From: Pantoea sp. At-9b
Lineage (GTDB): Bacteria; Pseudomonadota; Gammaproteobacteria; Enterobacterales; Enterobacteriaceae
DNA length: 64,000 bases
Reading direction: 5' to 3'
Assembly: GCF_000175935.2 (NCBI RefSeq)
Contig: NC_014837.1
Span: 3,968,001 to 4,032,000, forward strand
In this document: piece after piece, positions 1 through 21,505 of the stretch
Layout of the letters: the number at the start of each line of letters is the position of its first letter
Numbering within the stretch: position 1 is the stretch's first letter
Notes under the pieces: model-generated
Databases searched by the model: none
Told to the model about the DNA's origin: nothing
Seen by the model: only the letters and a program-made list of their open reading frames with translations
Program-made: the position numbers and the translations under genes

Positions 1-442
1 GGCCCTGCATTCCAGGCATATTCGGCAGACCGGTAGCAATACCGATCGACTGGAATACGGCCAGAACCAGCGTGCCATAACGGGTGTACTGGCTAATCTT
101 ACGACGGCCAGCCTCCCCTTCTTTCTTAATCTCCGCTAACGCTGGATGAACCACCGTCAGCAGCTGGATAATAATAGAGGCCGAAATGTACGGCATAATA
201 CCCAGCGCGAAGATTGAGGCACGACTGAGAGCACCACCAGAGAACATGTTGAACATTTCAATGATGGTGCCACGCTGTTGCTCAAGCAGTTTGGCAAGTA
301 CAGTGGCATCGATACCAGGGATCGGAATAAAAGAGCCAATACGGAAGACAATCAGTGCACCGATAACAAACAAAAGTCTGCGCTTCAGTTCACCAAAGCC
401 ACCTTTGGCACTTTGAAAATCTAATCCCGGTTGCTTTGCCAT
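1..442 (-). CDS. secY: SecY preprotein translocase subunit (5' part only)
   Basis: The reading frame starts at 442 and stays open to the window edge, giving about 147 N-terminal residues; the rest lies outside the window. It begins [20 protein letters not shown] and continues into the first hydrophobic segment and the plug region, as in E. coli SecY. SecY is the pore of the SecYEG channel in the inner membrane, which exports unfolded proteins and inserts membrane proteins. It lies 7 bp after rplO in the spc operon. The truncation is a window artefact, not gene damage. Confidence 0.97.
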   Translation of the reverse strand, partial: MAKQPGLDFQSAKGGFGELKRRLLFVIGALIVFRIGSFIPIPGIDATVLAKLLEQQRGTIIEMFNMFSGGALSRASIFALGIMPYISASIIIQLLTVVHPALAEIKKEGEAGRRKISQYTRYGTLVLAVFQSIGIATGLPNMPGMQG

Positions 443-449
443 CTGCTAC

Positions 450-887
<438 letters not shown>

Positions 888-1067
888 TTACTCCTCCACT
901 TTCAGCATGTAGGAAATCGCGTTGATCATACCGCGTACTGCCGGCGTGTCTTCACGCTCTACGGTGTGACCAATACGACGCAGACCCAGGCCAACCAGAG
1001 TGGCTTTATGCTTAGGCAGGCGGCCGATTGAGCTACGGGTTTGTGTAATTTTAATAGTCTTCGCCAT
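888..1067 (-). CDS. rpmD: 50S ribosomal protein L30
   Basis: A 59-residue frame from ATG at 1067 to TAA at 888, beginning [20 protein letters not shown] and ending near YMLKVEE. This length and sequence match enterobacterial L30, a small large-subunit protein. It lies exactly between rpsE and rplO with 3-5 bp gaps, the expected place in the spc operon. Confidence 0.97.
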   Translation of the reverse strand: MAKTIKITQTRSSIGRLPKHKATLVGLGLRRIGHTVEREDTPAVRGMINAISYMLKVEE

Positions 1068-1072
1068 CGTGA

Positions 1073-1582
<510 letters not shown>

Positions 1583-1587
1583 CTACC

Positions 1588-2907
<1,320 letters not shown>

Positions 2908-2921
2908 TCAAATGGTGACAA

Positions 2922-3236
<315 letters not shown>

Positions 3237-3241
3237 CTACC

Positions 3242-4504
<1,263 letters not shown>

Positions 4505-4574
4505 CTAATGTCAACTACTACTTCGGGACCCAAAACCTCAGGTCGTTAAAAAGCCCCATAATTGAGGGCGCGGC

Positions 4575-4580
4575 ATTATA
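4575..4580 (-). promoter_or_regulatory. spc operon promoter, -10 element
   Basis: On the minus strand the 170 bp gap between rpsQ and rplN carries a perfect TATAAT in the context GGTGTTATAATGCCGCGCCC. As I recall it, the E. coli spc promoter has the same context. Transcription would start about 80 bp before rplN. The -35 region (TACCCA at a 17 bp spacing) is weak, as in E. coli. Confidence 0.8.
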
Positions 4581-4603
4581 ACACCGGTTCCTGCATATGG
4601 GTA

Positions 4604-4634
4604 GAAAAAATGAACGGCTCGCGAGAGCCGTTCA
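4604..4634 (-). terminator. S10 operon rho-independent terminator
   Basis: On the minus strand, just after rpsQ, a 9-10 bp perfect stem (GAACGGCTC / GAGCCGTTC) closes a TCGC loop and is followed by a run of T residues. It ends the S10 operon immediately before the spc promoter. Confidence 0.88.
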
Positions 4635-4662
4635 TCTTATTTTTTAGAGGAAGAGGATTCTA

Positions 4663-6588
<1,926 letters not shown>

Positions 6589-6592
6589 CTAC

Positions 6593-6874
<282 letters not shown>

Positions 6875-6887
6875 TTATCCTCTAAAA

Positions 6888-9280
<2,393 letters not shown>

Positions 9281-9300
9281 TCAATCGCTCGATGACCTGA

Positions 9301-9633
<333 letters not shown>

Positions 9634-9642
9634 TTATAAACG

Positions 9643-9689
9643 AAAAAAATTACTACCCACACCCATTACGATTGATGGAGGAGTGTAAT
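9643..9689 (-). promoter_or_regulatory. S10 leader attenuator hairpin (L4-responsive type)
   Basis: On the minus strand the leader folds so that ATTAC at 9689-9685 pairs with GTAAT at 9653-9649, with an inner CCAT/ATGG pairing. A run of seven T residues (9649-9643) follows directly. This matches the position and form of the E. coli S10 leader hairpin HE, where L4 with NusA causes termination. Further upstream in the leader are two more hairpins: 9703-9719 (ACTCCC/GGGAGT) and 9750-9768 (GCGATTC/GAATCGC). Confidence 0.7.
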
Positions 9690-9794
9690 CGTTCAGCATA
9701 TAACTCCCCAATTGGGAGTATTGTCAGGCGGCCTAGCTTACAACCACCTGCGATTCTGCTCGAATCGCGCCAACCAATATCGGCAGGCCCGCGC

Positions 9795-9822
9795 ATTATA
9801 CGCAAATCTGTTCAGGAAGCAA
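9795..9822 (-). promoter_or_regulatory. S10 operon promoter
   Basis: On the minus strand, TTGCTT (9822-9817) and a perfect TATAAT (9800-9795) are 16 bp apart, followed by a GC-rich discriminator (GCGCGGGCC) typical of stringently controlled ribosomal promoters. Predicted initiation near 9788 gives a leader of about 176 nt before rpsJ, close to that of E. coli. Confidence 0.8.
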
Positions 9823-9860
9823 CCCATGATGCGTTTTTAACCAGAAAAGGAGTTGGCAGG

Positions 9861-9897
9861 AAAAGAAAAGCCCGCAGCGATCACAGAACGCGGCGGG
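9861..9897 (-). terminator. bfr rho-independent terminator
   Basis: On the minus strand downstream of bfr, a GC-rich stem (CCCGCCGCG / CGCTGCGGG, one mismatch) is followed by CTTTTCTTTT. It separates bfr from the S10 promoter about 40 bp further on. Confidence 0.8.
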
Positions 9898-9924
9898 CCG
9901 GGCATAACCTGGGAAGGAATCTGC

Positions 9925-10407
9925 TTAGCTGTCACCCTCTTCTTTGATTTGTGCCTGTAGGTAATTCTGAATCCCGATTTTGTTGATCAGTTCCAGCTCG
10001 GTCTCCAGGTAGTCAATGTGGTGTTCTTCGTCGGCAAGAATTTCAATCATCATATCGCGGCTGACGTAATCGTGGACTTTGTCAGCATAGGCGATGGCTT
10101 CGCGCAAATCCTTCGCCCCTTCCAGCTCCAGCGTCAGGTCAGATTGCAGCATTTCCGGCACATCCTCACCAATCCGTAACCGGCCAAGATCCTGTAAGTT
10201 GGGAATCCCTTCAAGAAACAGAATGCGTTCAATGTACTTGTCCGCATGTTTCATTTCATCAATGGACTCGTGATACTCCACATCATTGAGGCGTATCAGA
10301 CCCCAGTTTTTGAACATACGTGCATGAAGAAAGTACTGGTTGATAGCAACCAGCTCATTCCCCAGCAATTTGTTGAGATGATTTATGATTTTAGTGTCGC
10401 CCTTCAT
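9925..10407 (-). CDS. bfr: Bacterioferritin
   Basis: A 160-residue four-helix-bundle protein (E. coli 158). All ferroxidase ligands are present: Glu18, Tyr25, Glu51, His54, Glu94, Glu127 and His130. Met52, the haem ligand shared between two subunits, is present too. Bfr assembles into a 24-subunit shell that oxidises Fe(II) and stores ferric mineral. The preceding gene on the strand, bfd, encodes its electron-donating partner. It lies directly beside the S10 operon, as in many Enterobacterales. Confidence 0.97.
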   Translation of the reverse strand: MKGDTKIINHLNKLLGNELVAINQYFLHARMFKNWGLIRLNDVEYHESIDEMKHADKYIERILFLEGIPNLQDLGRLRIGEDVPEMLQSDLTLELEGAKDLREAIAYADKVHDYVSRDMMIEILADEEHHIDYLETELELINKIGIQNYLQAQIKEEGDS

Positions 10408-10508
10408 TTCGCTTCCTCCGCTTCCAGTTAATAAGAGCGTAGATGCGGATAAAAAGAAGTCAAAAAAACGCGACAGTTTTTGTGGTTATTCCATTGCCAG
10501 GCGGTGAA

Positions 10509-10703
10509 TCAGGCGATCTCTTTATACAGCGGCACCTGCTGGAGCTCGTCATCCATGATTTCACGTGCGGCACGGATACATTTGCCACACTGTTTACCAA
10601 TAGGAACCAGTTGGCGCAAATGCTGAATAGATTTGGGCTGATAGCGGCGGACTACTTCGCGGAGGGTTTTATCACTCACGGCATTACACAGGCAGACGTA
10701 CAT
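10509..10703 (-). CDS. bfd: Bacterioferritin-associated ferredoxin
   Basis: A 64-residue protein with the four cluster cysteines Cys4, Cys6, Cys39 and Cys42 (CLC near the start, CGKC in the middle), the BFD-type [2Fe-2S] fold. Bfd binds Bfr at its haem and delivers electrons to mobilise stored iron, and it is made under iron starvation. It lies 101 bp before bfr, and a Fur-box-like sequence lies upstream at 10744-10758. Confidence 0.97.
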   Translation of the reverse strand: MYVCLCNAVSDKTLREVVRRYQPKSIQHLRQLVPIGKQCGKCIRAAREIMDDELQQVPLYKEIA

Positions 10704-10743
10704 TTACTACAGGCTCCGGTACATTTTCTGATCAAAGTGTAAA

Positions 10744-10758
10744 TGAGAATGGTTTTTA
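10744..10758. promoter_or_regulatory. Candidate Fur box upstream of bfd
   Basis: TGAGAATGGTTTTTA matches the 7-1-7 Fur consensus TGATAATnATTATCA at about 10 of 14 positions, 41 bp before the bfd start. Fur repression of bfd is established in E. coli; the site itself is a pattern match only. Confidence 0.45.
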
Positions 10759-10811
10759 TTTCAAACCTGGAGTTTGTGTGGGATTACGCAGCCAAATGGG
10801 AAAATGGGAAC

Positions 10812-10838
10812 AAAAAAAAAGAGCACCGAAGTGCTCTT
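10812..10838 (-). terminator. str operon (tufA) terminator
   Basis: On the minus strand after tufA, a perfect stem AGAGCAC / GTGCTCT with a TTCG tetraloop is followed by nine T residues. This is a textbook strong rho-independent terminator. A second GC-rich imperfect palindrome (AGAGGACTACCGGGGTAGCCCTCT) lies just before it at 10851-10874. Confidence 0.95.
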
Positions 10839-10886
10839 CTTTTCGTGCTCAGAGGACTACCGGGGTAGCCCTCTGCGTCAGCGCAA

Positions 10887-12095
<1,209 letters not shown>

Positions 12096-12140
12096 TCATC
12101 AGTGATGAAGGCATCAGTTCACAATTTTTAAACCGTAGCC

Positions 12141-14279
<2,139 letters not shown>

Positions 14280-14348
14280 TCAAAGTTAGTCGACCCCAGC
14301 GGGTTGGCCGTTTGAGCGCCCGCTGGTTTAACAACAACTACGTGGCTG

Positions 14349-14834
<486 letters not shown>

Positions 14835-14915
14835 TTAATTCAGGATTGTCCAAAACTCTACGAGTTTAGTTTGACATTTAAGTTAAAACGTTTGGCCTTA
14901 CTTAACGGAGAACCA

Positions 14916-15311
<396 letters not shown>

Positions 15312-15344
15312 TTAGCTTTTGCTTCGTAAACACGTAATAAATCG

Positions 15345-15362
15345 CCTCGTATTACTACGAGG
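15345..15362 (-). other. Hairpin in the rpsL leader
   Basis: A perfect 7 bp inverted repeat (CCTCGTA / TACGAGG with a 4-base spacer) lies between the str promoter and rpsL. No T-run follows it on the minus strand, so it is not a standard terminator. A role in leader RNA stability is possible but not shown. Confidence 0.6.
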
Positions 15363-15369
15363 AGGCAGA

Positions 15370-15398
15370 ATTTTAGGGCTGTGTCAAAAGGGTGTCAA
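15370..15398 (-). promoter_or_regulatory. str operon promoter
   Basis: On the minus strand a perfect TTGACA (15398-15393) is separated by 17 bp from TAAAAT (15375-15370). Initiation would fall about 75 bp before rpsL. The promoter lies in the short gap after tusB. Confidence 0.85.
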
Positions 15399-15420
15399 GA
15401 AATAACCAGGTTTTAGCGTA

Positions 15421-15708
15421 CTACCAGGCTATTTGCTGCTGGTGCTTCGCCGTTAAAGCAACGAATTCAGTATAGTCCACACAGGTTACGCTGGTCGAAA
15501 TTTGTGCAGACAGCCCGCGTGCCACCACATCTTCCTGCAACACCCAGAGTTTTGCCGGGGTATTTTGCAACTTTTGCAGCATGGCACTATCGGACAACGC
15601 GGCCGTCACACCATCCTGGAGCAGCAGCAAGTCGTCCTGATCCGCCAATAGCAGCAGTAAGGTATCGATATCGCATTGCCAGGGTGAGTGCATAAGGGTG
15701 TACAGCAT
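15421..15708 (-). CDS. tusB: tRNA 2-thiouridine synthesis sulfur carrier subunit TusB
   Basis: A 95-residue DsrH-family protein beginning MLYTLMHSPWQCDIDTLLLL, matching E. coli TusB in length and position. TusB forms the hexameric TusBCD complex, which takes sulfur from TusA and passes it to TusE and then to MnmA for 2-thiolation of U34 in Lys, Glu and Gln tRNAs. It is the last gene of a tight yheO-tusD-tusC-tusB cluster, just before rpsL. Confidence 0.95.
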   Translation of the reverse strand: MLYTLMHSPWQCDIDTLLLLLADQDDLLLLQDGVTAALSDSAMLQKLQNTPAKLWVLQEDVVARGLSAQISTSVTCVDYTEFVALTAKHQQQIAW

Positions 15709-15717
15709 GATGAAGTC

Positions 15718-16077
15718 TCAGAAACGAATGATGCGGTGATACGTCGCCAGTTTCTGGCGCAGCGTTACGGCGTCCAGCACTTCGGCATTCATCACCCGGG
15801 GTGACGTCGCGGTCAGTCCACGGGTACGCAGTGACGCCTCACAGATAAAACACTGGTCAATATCGTAAAGCGCCAGCACCCCAAAGGTGGCAATATAGTT
15901 GCGCGCCAGAATCGGTTCGGGCTGCTGGTCGCAATTCAGTTGCAGTACCCCGTCGCCAATGAAAAACAGCGCAATATCTTCGCTGAGCGCAGCGGTTGCC
16001 AGTACCGCATCCAGCCCTTCCCTGCCAGCACTGCTGCCATGGGGAGACTGAGTAAAAAGAAAAGCCACACGGTTCAT
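15718..16077 (-). CDS. tusC: Sulfur relay subunit TusC
   Basis: A 119-residue DsrF-family protein beginning [20 protein letters not shown]. It is the structural partner of TusB and TusD in the TusBCD sulfur-transfer complex. Its ATG overlaps the tusD TGA (ATGA), and 9 bp separate it from tusB, consistent with coupled synthesis of the three subunits. Confidence 0.95.
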   Translation of the reverse strand: MNRVAFLFTQSPHGSSAGREGLDAVLATAALSEDIALFFIGDGVLQLNCDQQPEPILARNYIATFGVLALYDIDQCFICEASLRTRGLTATSPRVMNAEVLDAVTLRQKLATYHRIIRF

Positions 16078-16463
16078 CAGAATTGCACCAGACGGTCACA
16101 GGTGAGTGAGGCTTCCGCCAACGCACCCAGACCGCTTAAAACGAACCCCGGTTGCAGATTGCTGCCTGCCAGTTGTAAGCGCGCGGCTTCCTGTGCGTCA
16201 ACGACACCACGTCGTAGCGCTGCTGCCACGCAAATATTCAACGCCACACCATGCGTCTGCTGGAGTTGCTGCCACTCACGCACCACATCCACTTCATCAC
16301 TGGCCGGTGCCGTCAACTGGTTGGCGTTCAGCACGCCTTCACGATAGAAAAACACACTTTCCAGCTGATGCCCGGCTTGTAACAACGCACGGGCGAACAG
16401 CAACGCGCTGCTGGCATGTTGGGTGCCGTAAGCCGGGCCGGTAACCAGCAGGGTGTAGCGCAT
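16077..16463 (-). CDS. tusD: Sulfurtransferase subunit TusD
   Basis: A 128-residue DsrE-family protein beginning [20 protein letters not shown]. Cys78 (in [14 protein letters not shown]) is the conserved persulfide-carrying cysteine of E. coli TusD. Its start overlaps the yheO stop (TAATG) and its stop overlaps the tusC start. Confidence 0.96.
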   Translation of the reverse strand: MRYTLLVTGPAYGTQHASSALLFARALLQAGHQLESVFFYREGVLNANQLTAPASDEVDVVREWQQLQQTHGVALNICVAAALRRGVVDAQEAARLQLAGSNLQPGFVLSGLGALAEASLTCDRLVQF

Positions 16464-17185
16464 TAACGATCCTGTCCCTGAAAATCGCCGCTCTTAAACT
16501 GACGAATGTAGAGATACACCGTGTGCTTAGAGATATTGAGGCGATCGGCCACCTGGTTAATCGCGTCTTTAATATCGAAAATACCCTTCTCGTACATGTT
16601 GAGCACAATCTGACGATTTTTGGCATTGTTGGAGACGTTGCGATCGGCGCTCACTTCCTCAATGGTGAACTCCAGCGTTTGCATCACCAGGTCTTCTACC
16701 GAGCTGGCAAAGTTCACGTTGGAGTCAACCTGCTGCATCTCCGGCGGCATAAAGGTCGACATAATCTGCGAGAAAGGCACATCAAGATTCATGTTGATAC
16801 ACAGCAGGCCAATAACCCGCTGTTGGCGATTACGAATTGCAATCGTCACCGACTTCATCAGCACGCCACTTTTGGCGCGGGTAAAGTAGGCTTTCGAGAC
16901 GTTGCTGTCCGCGCCGTGCATATCGTGCAGCATGCGCAGCGCCAGATCGGTAATCGGCGATCCGACTTTACGTCCGGTATGCTCACCATTGGCAATGCGC
17001 ACCGCAGAGCATTTTAAATCTTCCAGTGAATGCAACACGATTTCACAGTGCGAGCCAATCAGCATCGCCAGGCCATCAACGACAGCCTCATAGGATTTCA
17101 GGATATCGTAGTCTGCTTGCTCAAACGGACGTTGCTCCAGTAAATCGAAGTCAGTCAGTTCACCGGGATTGAATGGATTAGACAT
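16463..17185 (-). CDS. yheO: YheO-family PAS/HTH DNA-binding transcriptional regulator
   Basis: A 240-residue protein (start at 17185) with an N-terminal PAS-like YheO domain (about 25-150; [24 protein letters not shown]) and a C-terminal helix-turn-helix (about 200-235; [20 protein letters not shown]). The regulated genes are not well defined, although the family resembles DauR-type regulators. I chose 17185 because it gives the E. coli length and N-terminus; ATG 17194 and GTG 17197 are in-frame alternatives. The stop overlaps the tusD start, so it is co-transcribed with tusDCB. Confidence 0.9.
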   Translation of the reverse strand: MSNPFNPGELTDFDLLEQRPFEQADYDILKSYEAVVDGLAMLIGSHCEIVLHSLEDLKCSAVRIANGEHTGRKVGSPITDLALRMLHDMHGADSNVSKAYFTRAKSGVLMKSVTIAIRNRQQRVIGLLCINMNLDVPFSQIMSTFMPPEMQQVDSNVNFASSVEDLVMQTLEFTIEEVSADRNVSNNAKNRQIVLNMYEKGIFDIKDAINQVADRLNISKHTVYLYIRQFKSGDFQGQDR

Positions 17186-17311
17186 CGAAGACATCACCCT
17201 AAATGGCTGGAGCCTGTCGGCAGCTCTGGGGCAGACTCATTTTGATAGTAGTAGTTGTGCAGGCGTTAGTCTGGCAAATGTCGTCGGGTTATGCCAGAGC
17301 TTTGTCATCCA

Positions 17312-17344
17312 TCAGAAATGAAACCGCCGCACTAAGGCGGCGGT
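17312..17344 (-). terminator. fkpA terminator
   Basis: On the minus strand after fkpA, a 7 bp perfect GC stem (CCGCCGC / GCGGCGG) with a six-base loop is followed by TTTCATTT. The gap from here to yheO (17198-17311) contains no gene. Confidence 0.75.
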
Positions 17345-17351
17345 AGGCAGA

Positions 17352-18182
17352 TTACTGCGCTTTCTTATCAGCAGCGGCCGGAGCCTGTGCTTTGTCATCG
17401 GCTTTCGGCGCCGGTTTGATATCAAGCAGCTCGACATCAAACACCAGCGTTGAGTTCGCCGGAATACCCGGCACGCCGTTTTTACCGTAGGCCAACTGCG
17501 GTGGGATGACCAGCTTGATCTTACCGCCTTTCTTCACGTGCTTCAGACCTTCGGTCCAGCCCGGAATAACGCCGTCCAGACGGAATGACAGCGGCTCGCC
17601 ACGGGTATAGGAGTTATCGAACTCCGTACCGTCAATCAGGGTGCCTTTGTAGTTCACGACAACGGTGTCGCTGTCTTTCGGTGCGTCGCCAGTACCTTCT
17701 TTCTCAACCTGATACAGCAGGCCGGATTCGGTTTTCTTCACGCCCTTCTCTTTGGCAAATTTGTCAGCAAAAGCGGTGCCTTTATCCGCATTCTCTTTCG
17801 CGTCTTTTTCCATCTTCGCCTGAGCAGCGCCCTTCACACGGCCTTCGAAAGCCTGCAGGGTTTGCTCGATCTCTTCGTCAGAGAGTTTGCTCTTGCCGCC
17901 GAATGCGTCCTGAACACCCGCAATCAGCTGCTGTTTGTCCAGCTTGATGCCAAGTTTCTCTTGTTCCTTCAGAGAGTTGTCCATGTAGCGACCCAGAGAG
18001 GCGCCCAGCGCATAGGCTGATTGCTGATCTTCATTTTTGAAGGCAGCATTTTTCGGTGCCTGCGGCGCTGCCTGAGCAGCATCGGTCGGCGCAGTGGTCG
18101 CTTCTGCTGCCATAGCCAGCGGTGCATTCAGTGCGATGGCCATGGTGGTAGCTAACAATGTGACTTTAAACAGTGATTTCAT
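17352..18182 (-). CDS. fkpA: Periplasmic FKBP-type peptidyl-prolyl isomerase FkpA
   Basis: A 276-residue protein. It has a signal peptide (1-25, cleaved after LAMA), an N-terminal helical dimerisation and chaperone domain (about 40-135) and a C-terminal FKBP domain (about 140-255; VVVNYKGTLIDGTEFDNSY, GWTEGLKHVKKGGK). It ends in an Ala/Lys-rich tail. FkpA folds periplasmic proteins and, in E. coli, is in the sigma-E envelope stress regulon. The start at 18182 is preceded by GGAGAAAGG and matches E. coli; the longer in-frame extension lacks support. Confidence 0.96.
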   Translation of the reverse strand: MKSLFKVTLLATTMAIALNAPLAMAAEATTAPTDAAQAAPQAPKNAAFKNEDQQSAYALGASLGRYMDNSLKEQEKLGIKLDKQQLIAGVQDAFGGKSKLSDEEIEQTLQAFEGRVKGAAQAKMEKDAKENADKGTAFADKFAKEKGVKKTESGLLYQVEKEGTGDAPKDSDTVVVNYKGTLIDGTEFDNSYTRGEPLSFRLDGVIPGWTEGLKHVKKGGKIKLVIPPQLAYGKNGVPGIPANSTLVFDVELLDIKPAPKADDKAQAPAAADKKAQ

Positions 18183-18454
18183 CCTTTCTCCAAAACCGAA
18201 GCCTCTCGCCCCGGGAATCATTGCGGACTGTGGCCCACACTATAACTTTACGTGGCAGCGGCGAACACTCCCACAACGTAATTATCCGGTCAACCTCTGA
18301 CCTTTTTTGCATCAGGAAGTTTCATCAGAGATGGTGGCATAATGTCCATATTCAAGCACCCTGGCGGATTTCCGCAAAAAACCAGACGATTCTAAAGCAA
18401 AACACCGTAGAATCTCGCCCGCAATACGCAAGCACCGTTCTATGAGGAGAGATG

Positions 18455-18673
18455 ATGGAACAAGCAGAATGGGAGCAACGCCTTGAGGCGCTGGAGAGCA
18501 AGCTGGCTTTTCAGGAACACACCATTGATCAACTCAATCAGACGGTGGTTCAGCATGAGCTGGAAATGAGCAAACTGCGCGAACAGGTGCGTTTGCTGGT
18601 GGATAAGGTCAAGGCTGCTGCGCCGTCCATGATTGCCTCGCAATCAGAAGAAACCCCGCCGCCGCACTACTAA
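18455..18673 (+). CDS. slyX: SlyX family protein
   Basis: A 72-residue protein, mostly a single long coiled coil (about 5-55; [20 protein letters not shown]). It ends [12 protein letters not shown], identical to the C-terminal signature of E. coli SlyX. Function unknown; it is conserved next to slyD. Two adjacent ATG codons exist; 18455 sits 5 bases after the GAGGAG ribosome-binding site and gives the usual length, and 18452 is the alternative. Confidence 0.93.
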   Translation: MEQAEWEQRLEALESKLAFQEHTIDQLNQTVVQHELEMSKLREQVRLLVDKVKAAAPSMIASQSEETPPPHY

Positions 18674-18698
18674 AGAAAAGGCCACCGCGAAGGTGGCC
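18674..18698 (-). terminator. slyD terminator between convergent slyX and slyD
   Basis: A perfect 7 bp stem (GGCCACC / GGTGGCC) is followed on the minus strand by TTTTCTTT. It can end slyD transcripts; on the plus strand the T-run is missing, so it is weaker for slyX. Confidence 0.75.
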
Positions 18699-18707
18699 CT
18701 GCAATGC

Positions 18708-19271
18708 TTAGTGGTTGCAACCGCAACCGCCGTGGCCGCCGCAGCCGCCATGGCCGTGATCATGATCGTGGTCGTGATCATGATCATGATCGTGGTGATG
18801 ACCGTGCTCACCGTGAACGTGGCCGTGCGCCAGCTCTTCCGGCGTCGCTTCACGAATCGCCACCACTTCAACGTTGAAGTTCAGGTTCTGACCGGCCAGC
18901 ATGTGGTTACCATCAACCACCACGTGCTCGTCTTCAACTTCAGTGATTTCAACCGGTACCGGACCCTGATCGGTTTCCGCCAGGAAGCGCATACCTACCT
19001 GCAGCTCGTCCACGCCCATGAACACGTCTTTCGGTACGCGTTGTACCAGGTTGTCATCATACTGACCGTAAGCGTCGTTTGCCGGGATATGCACGTCAAA
19101 CTTGTCGCCTGGCTCATGATTTTCCAGCGCTTTTTCCAGACCAGAAATCAGGGAACCATGACCGTGCAGATAATCCAACGGTGCACTCACCGGTGACTCG
19201 TCAACCAACACACCGTCTTCGGTACGAACCTGATACGCCAGGCTCACCACCAGGTCTTTTGCTACTTTCAT
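18708..19271 (-). CDS. slyD: FKBP-type prolyl isomerase and metallochaperone SlyD
   Basis: A 187-residue protein (E. coli 196). The split FKBP domain (1-69 and about 130-150) carries the inserted IF chaperone flap (about 70-128). The tail is extremely His/Asp-rich (HEHGHHH then repeated HD pairs) and ends GGCGGHGGCGCNH, with Cys residues for Ni/Zn binding. SlyD supplies nickel for hydrogenase assembly with HypB and is needed for phage phiX174 lysis protein E. The HD run is encoded by a short tandem repeat and is probably length-variable between strains. Confidence 0.96.
   Translation of the reverse strand: MKVAKDLVVSLAYQVRTEDGVLVDESPVSAPLDYLHGHGSLISGLEKALENHEPGDKFDVHIPANDAYGQYDDNLVQRVPKDVFMGVDELQVGMRFLAETDQGPVPVEITEVEDEHVVVDGNHMLAGQNLNFNVEVVAIREATPEELAHGHVHGEHGHHHDHDHDHDHDHDHGHGGCGGHGGCGCNH
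18756..18806. repeat. Short tandem repeat encoding the SlyD His-Asp tail
   Basis: About 50 bp of alternating ATGATC/GTGATC-type hexamers (plus strand) encode repeated His-Asp dipeptides in slyD. This is an imperfect in-frame microsatellite; gain or loss of six bases would alter the tail by one HD pair. Confidence 0.8.
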
Positions 19272-19467
19272 GATATCTCCTAACCGTTGAGAACTGCGAA
19301 TCCCGTCTCATTGGTCCATTTTTGCGAGCAAAAACACCAACCAGAAAGGTTCAAGACTGAGGATGCTGACAACGCAATGCCGCATACTGCTCAGCGTTAA
19401 TGGCGCCGATTGTAGCGGAATTCAATCCCGCTGTAAGTTTAAGCTTAAAAAAAGCTGCGCCATCACG

Positions 19468-19662
19468 CTACTCGGGATGAAAAATGCCGATCACCTGCTC
19501 CTGACTCCGCACCTGATCGCGCACCTGCTTATCAGCTTCACGCATCTGGTGCCCGCATTTCACGCATTCCACCACATCCACATTGTTTTCACGCCACATC
19601 GCCAGCGTGTCCTTCTGCTGACAGTGCGGGCATACCGCACCGGCAATAAAACGTTTACGCAT
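19468..19662 (-). CDS. yheV: YheV family putative zinc-ribbon protein
   Basis: A 64-residue protein (E. coli YheV about 66). Two cysteine pairs, CPHC at 11-14 and CVKC at 33-36, form a probable zinc ribbon. Function unknown. It lies downstream of kefB with a 40 bp gap and is probably co-transcribed with kefGB. The 196 bp between it and slyD contain no gene that I can see. Confidence 0.93.
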   Translation of the reverse strand: MRKRFIAGAVCPHCQQKDTLAMWRENNVDVVECVKCGHQMREADKQVRDQVRSQEQVIGIFHPE

Positions 19663-19702
19663 TCTGATTCCTGCCCGTCAAAAACGGATAAGGTAAGTGT
19701 AG

Positions 19703-21505
19703 TTACTCATCATCCCAGCCATCAAACTGACGTTTTTCATGCTGCATTTCGCGCTGGAAGATATCCTCCAGCTCGCGCCGCGCCTCCCGCACGCGGGAAA
19801 CGGTCGCGCTGTCGCTCTGGTTTGGCACCAGTTCGCGCAGCATACGCATATCCAGACGGCGGAAATGATGTTGCGCGCGCTGCGCCTGATGCGGATGCAT
19901 ACCCAGAGAAATCAGCGCCTTGCGCCCCAATTCCAGCGCACTGGAGAAGGTTTCACGCGAGAACAGCGTCACGCCTGCCTGCAACAGCTCGTGCGCTTCC
20001 ACACGACCACGCGCCCGCGCCAGAATCTTCAGCTGTGGGAAATGCTGCTGGCAGAGATGCACAATGGTCATGGCATCTTCCGGTTCATTACAGGTGATAA
20101 CGATCGATTGTGCCGTCGCGGCCCCCGCCGCACGCAGCAGCTCCAGTTCGGTCGCATCACCATAATAAACCTTGTAGCCATATTTGCGCATCAGGCTGAC
20201 GGCCGAGATATCGCGTTCCAGCACCGTGATGCGTTTGTTATTCGCCATCAACAAACGTCCCACTACCTGACCAAAACGACCAAAGCCGACCACAATCACC
20301 TGCGGCTGATCATCTTCAACAAACGGCTTCTCGCTATCGTCTTCCGGCTCATTAAAGCGATGCGCCAGCAGGCGATCAACCCCCTGCATCAGCAATGGCG
20401 TGGTCATCATCGACAAGGTCACCGTCACCAGCAGCAACGGTAGCTGGTCGCCACTGAACAGCTTCGCCGACGCCGCCGCAGAGAACAACACAAAGGCAAA
20501 TTCACCGCCCTGACTCAGCACCCCGGCGAACTGCTGACGCTCCGAGCTGCGCAGGCCATACACCCGCGCCAGCACGTACAGCACCAGGATTTTCACCACC
20601 ACCAGAATCACCACGCCAAGTAAAATTTCGACGATGTGGGTGTAGAGCACGCCGAGATTAAGCGCCATGCCGACGGAGATAAAGAACAGCCCCAGCAACA
20701 AACCTTTAAACGGTTCGATTGCTACTTCGAGTTCATGACGATACTCACTTTCCGCCAGCAGGATACCGGCAATAAACGTGCCCAGCGCCATCGACAGGCC
20801 CAGAGCATCCATAAACAGCGCCGAACCGAGCACCAACAACAGCGATGCCGCCGTAAAGACTTCCCGGACGCCAGACGCCGCAATAAAGCGGAAAATCGGA
20901 CGCAACAGAAAACGGCCGCCAACCAGCATCCCGGCAAACGCCAGCACCTTCATCCCGACTTTTAACCAGTCCACATGACCGCTGTCGCCACCGGCCAGCA
21001 AGGGCACCAGCGCCAGTGCCGGGATCACCGCCAGATCCTGGAACAGCAATACCGAGAAGCCGAGCTGCCCGGCCTCGCTGCGGTTCATGCCTTTATCACG
21101 CATCAACTGCAACGCCATCGCCGTGGATGACATCGCCAGACCAATACCGCCAATCACCGCGGCCTGCCAGGAGAAATCGGTCAGCCACAACAAAACACCG
21201 AGAATCGCGGCGGAAATCAGCACCTGAGCCGCGCCCACGCCAAAAATCGACCGCCGCAGCGCCCAGAGTTTTGCCGGGTTCAGCTCCAGGCCGATGATAA
21301 ACATCAGGAACACCACGCCCAGTTCGGAGAAGTGCAGAATCTCATCCACATCGCTGATGAAACCCAGCCCCCAGGGGCCAATGGCGATACCTGCCAACAG
21401 GTAGCCCAGCACCGCACCGATCCCTAGGCGTGCAGCGATCGGCACAATCAGCACCGCCGCCACCAGATAGATGACGCCAGCGGTAAGCAGCGTTTGTCCT
21501 TCCAT
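19703..21505 (-). CDS. kefB: Glutathione-regulated potassium/proton antiporter KefB
   Basis: A 600-residue protein, about E. coli length (601). The N-terminal CPA2 membrane domain has about 12 segments (1-380), followed by a Q-linker and a C-terminal RCK domain with the Rossmann motif [13 protein letters not shown]. KefB opens when electrophile-glutathione adducts bind, acidifying the cytoplasm to protect against electrophiles; it needs KefG for full activity. The start at 21505 overlaps the kefG stop (TAATG). A longer frame to 21634 has an N-terminus foreign to the family and was rejected. Confidence 0.96.
   Translation of the reverse strand: MEGQTLLTAGVIYLVAAVLIVPIAARLGIGAVLGYLLAGIAIGPWGLGFISDVDEILHFSELGVVFLMFIIGLELNPAKLWALRRSIFGVGAAQVLISAAILGVLLWLTDFSWQAAVIGGIGLAMSSTAMALQLMRDKGMNRSEAGQLGFSVLLFQDLAVIPALALVPLLAGGDSGHVDWLKVGMKVLAFAGMLVGGRFLLRPIFRFIAASGVREVFTAASLLLVLGSALFMDALGLSMALGTFIAGILLAESEYRHELEVAIEPFKGLLLGLFFISVGMALNLGVLYTHIVEILLGVVILVVVKILVLYVLARVYGLRSSERQQFAGVLSQGGEFAFVLFSAAASAKLFSGDQLPLLLVTVTLSMMTTPLLMQGVDRLLAHRFNEPEDDSEKPFVEDDQPQVIVVGFGRFGQVVGRLLMANNKRITVLERDISAVSLMRKYGYKVYYGDATELELLRAAGAATAQSIVITCNEPEDAMTIVHLCQQHFPQLKILARARGRVEAHELLQAGVTLFSRETFSSALELGRKALISLGMHPHQAQRAQHHFRRLDMRMLRELVPNQSDSATVSRVREARRELEDIFQREMQHEKRQFDGWDDE

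Noticed and set aside
1..442. Truncated secY as a pseudogene
   Set aside because: The frame is intact and open to the window edge, so truncation is due to the window boundary. The same applies to pckA at the other end.
15345..15362. The rpsL leader hairpin as a terminator for tusB
   Set aside because: It lies downstream of the str promoter on the same strand and has no T-run; a terminator here would block the str operon.
18756..18806. Possible CRISPR-like or intergenic tandem repeat
   Set aside because: The repeats lie wholly inside slyD, have no spacers and encode the His-Asp tail.
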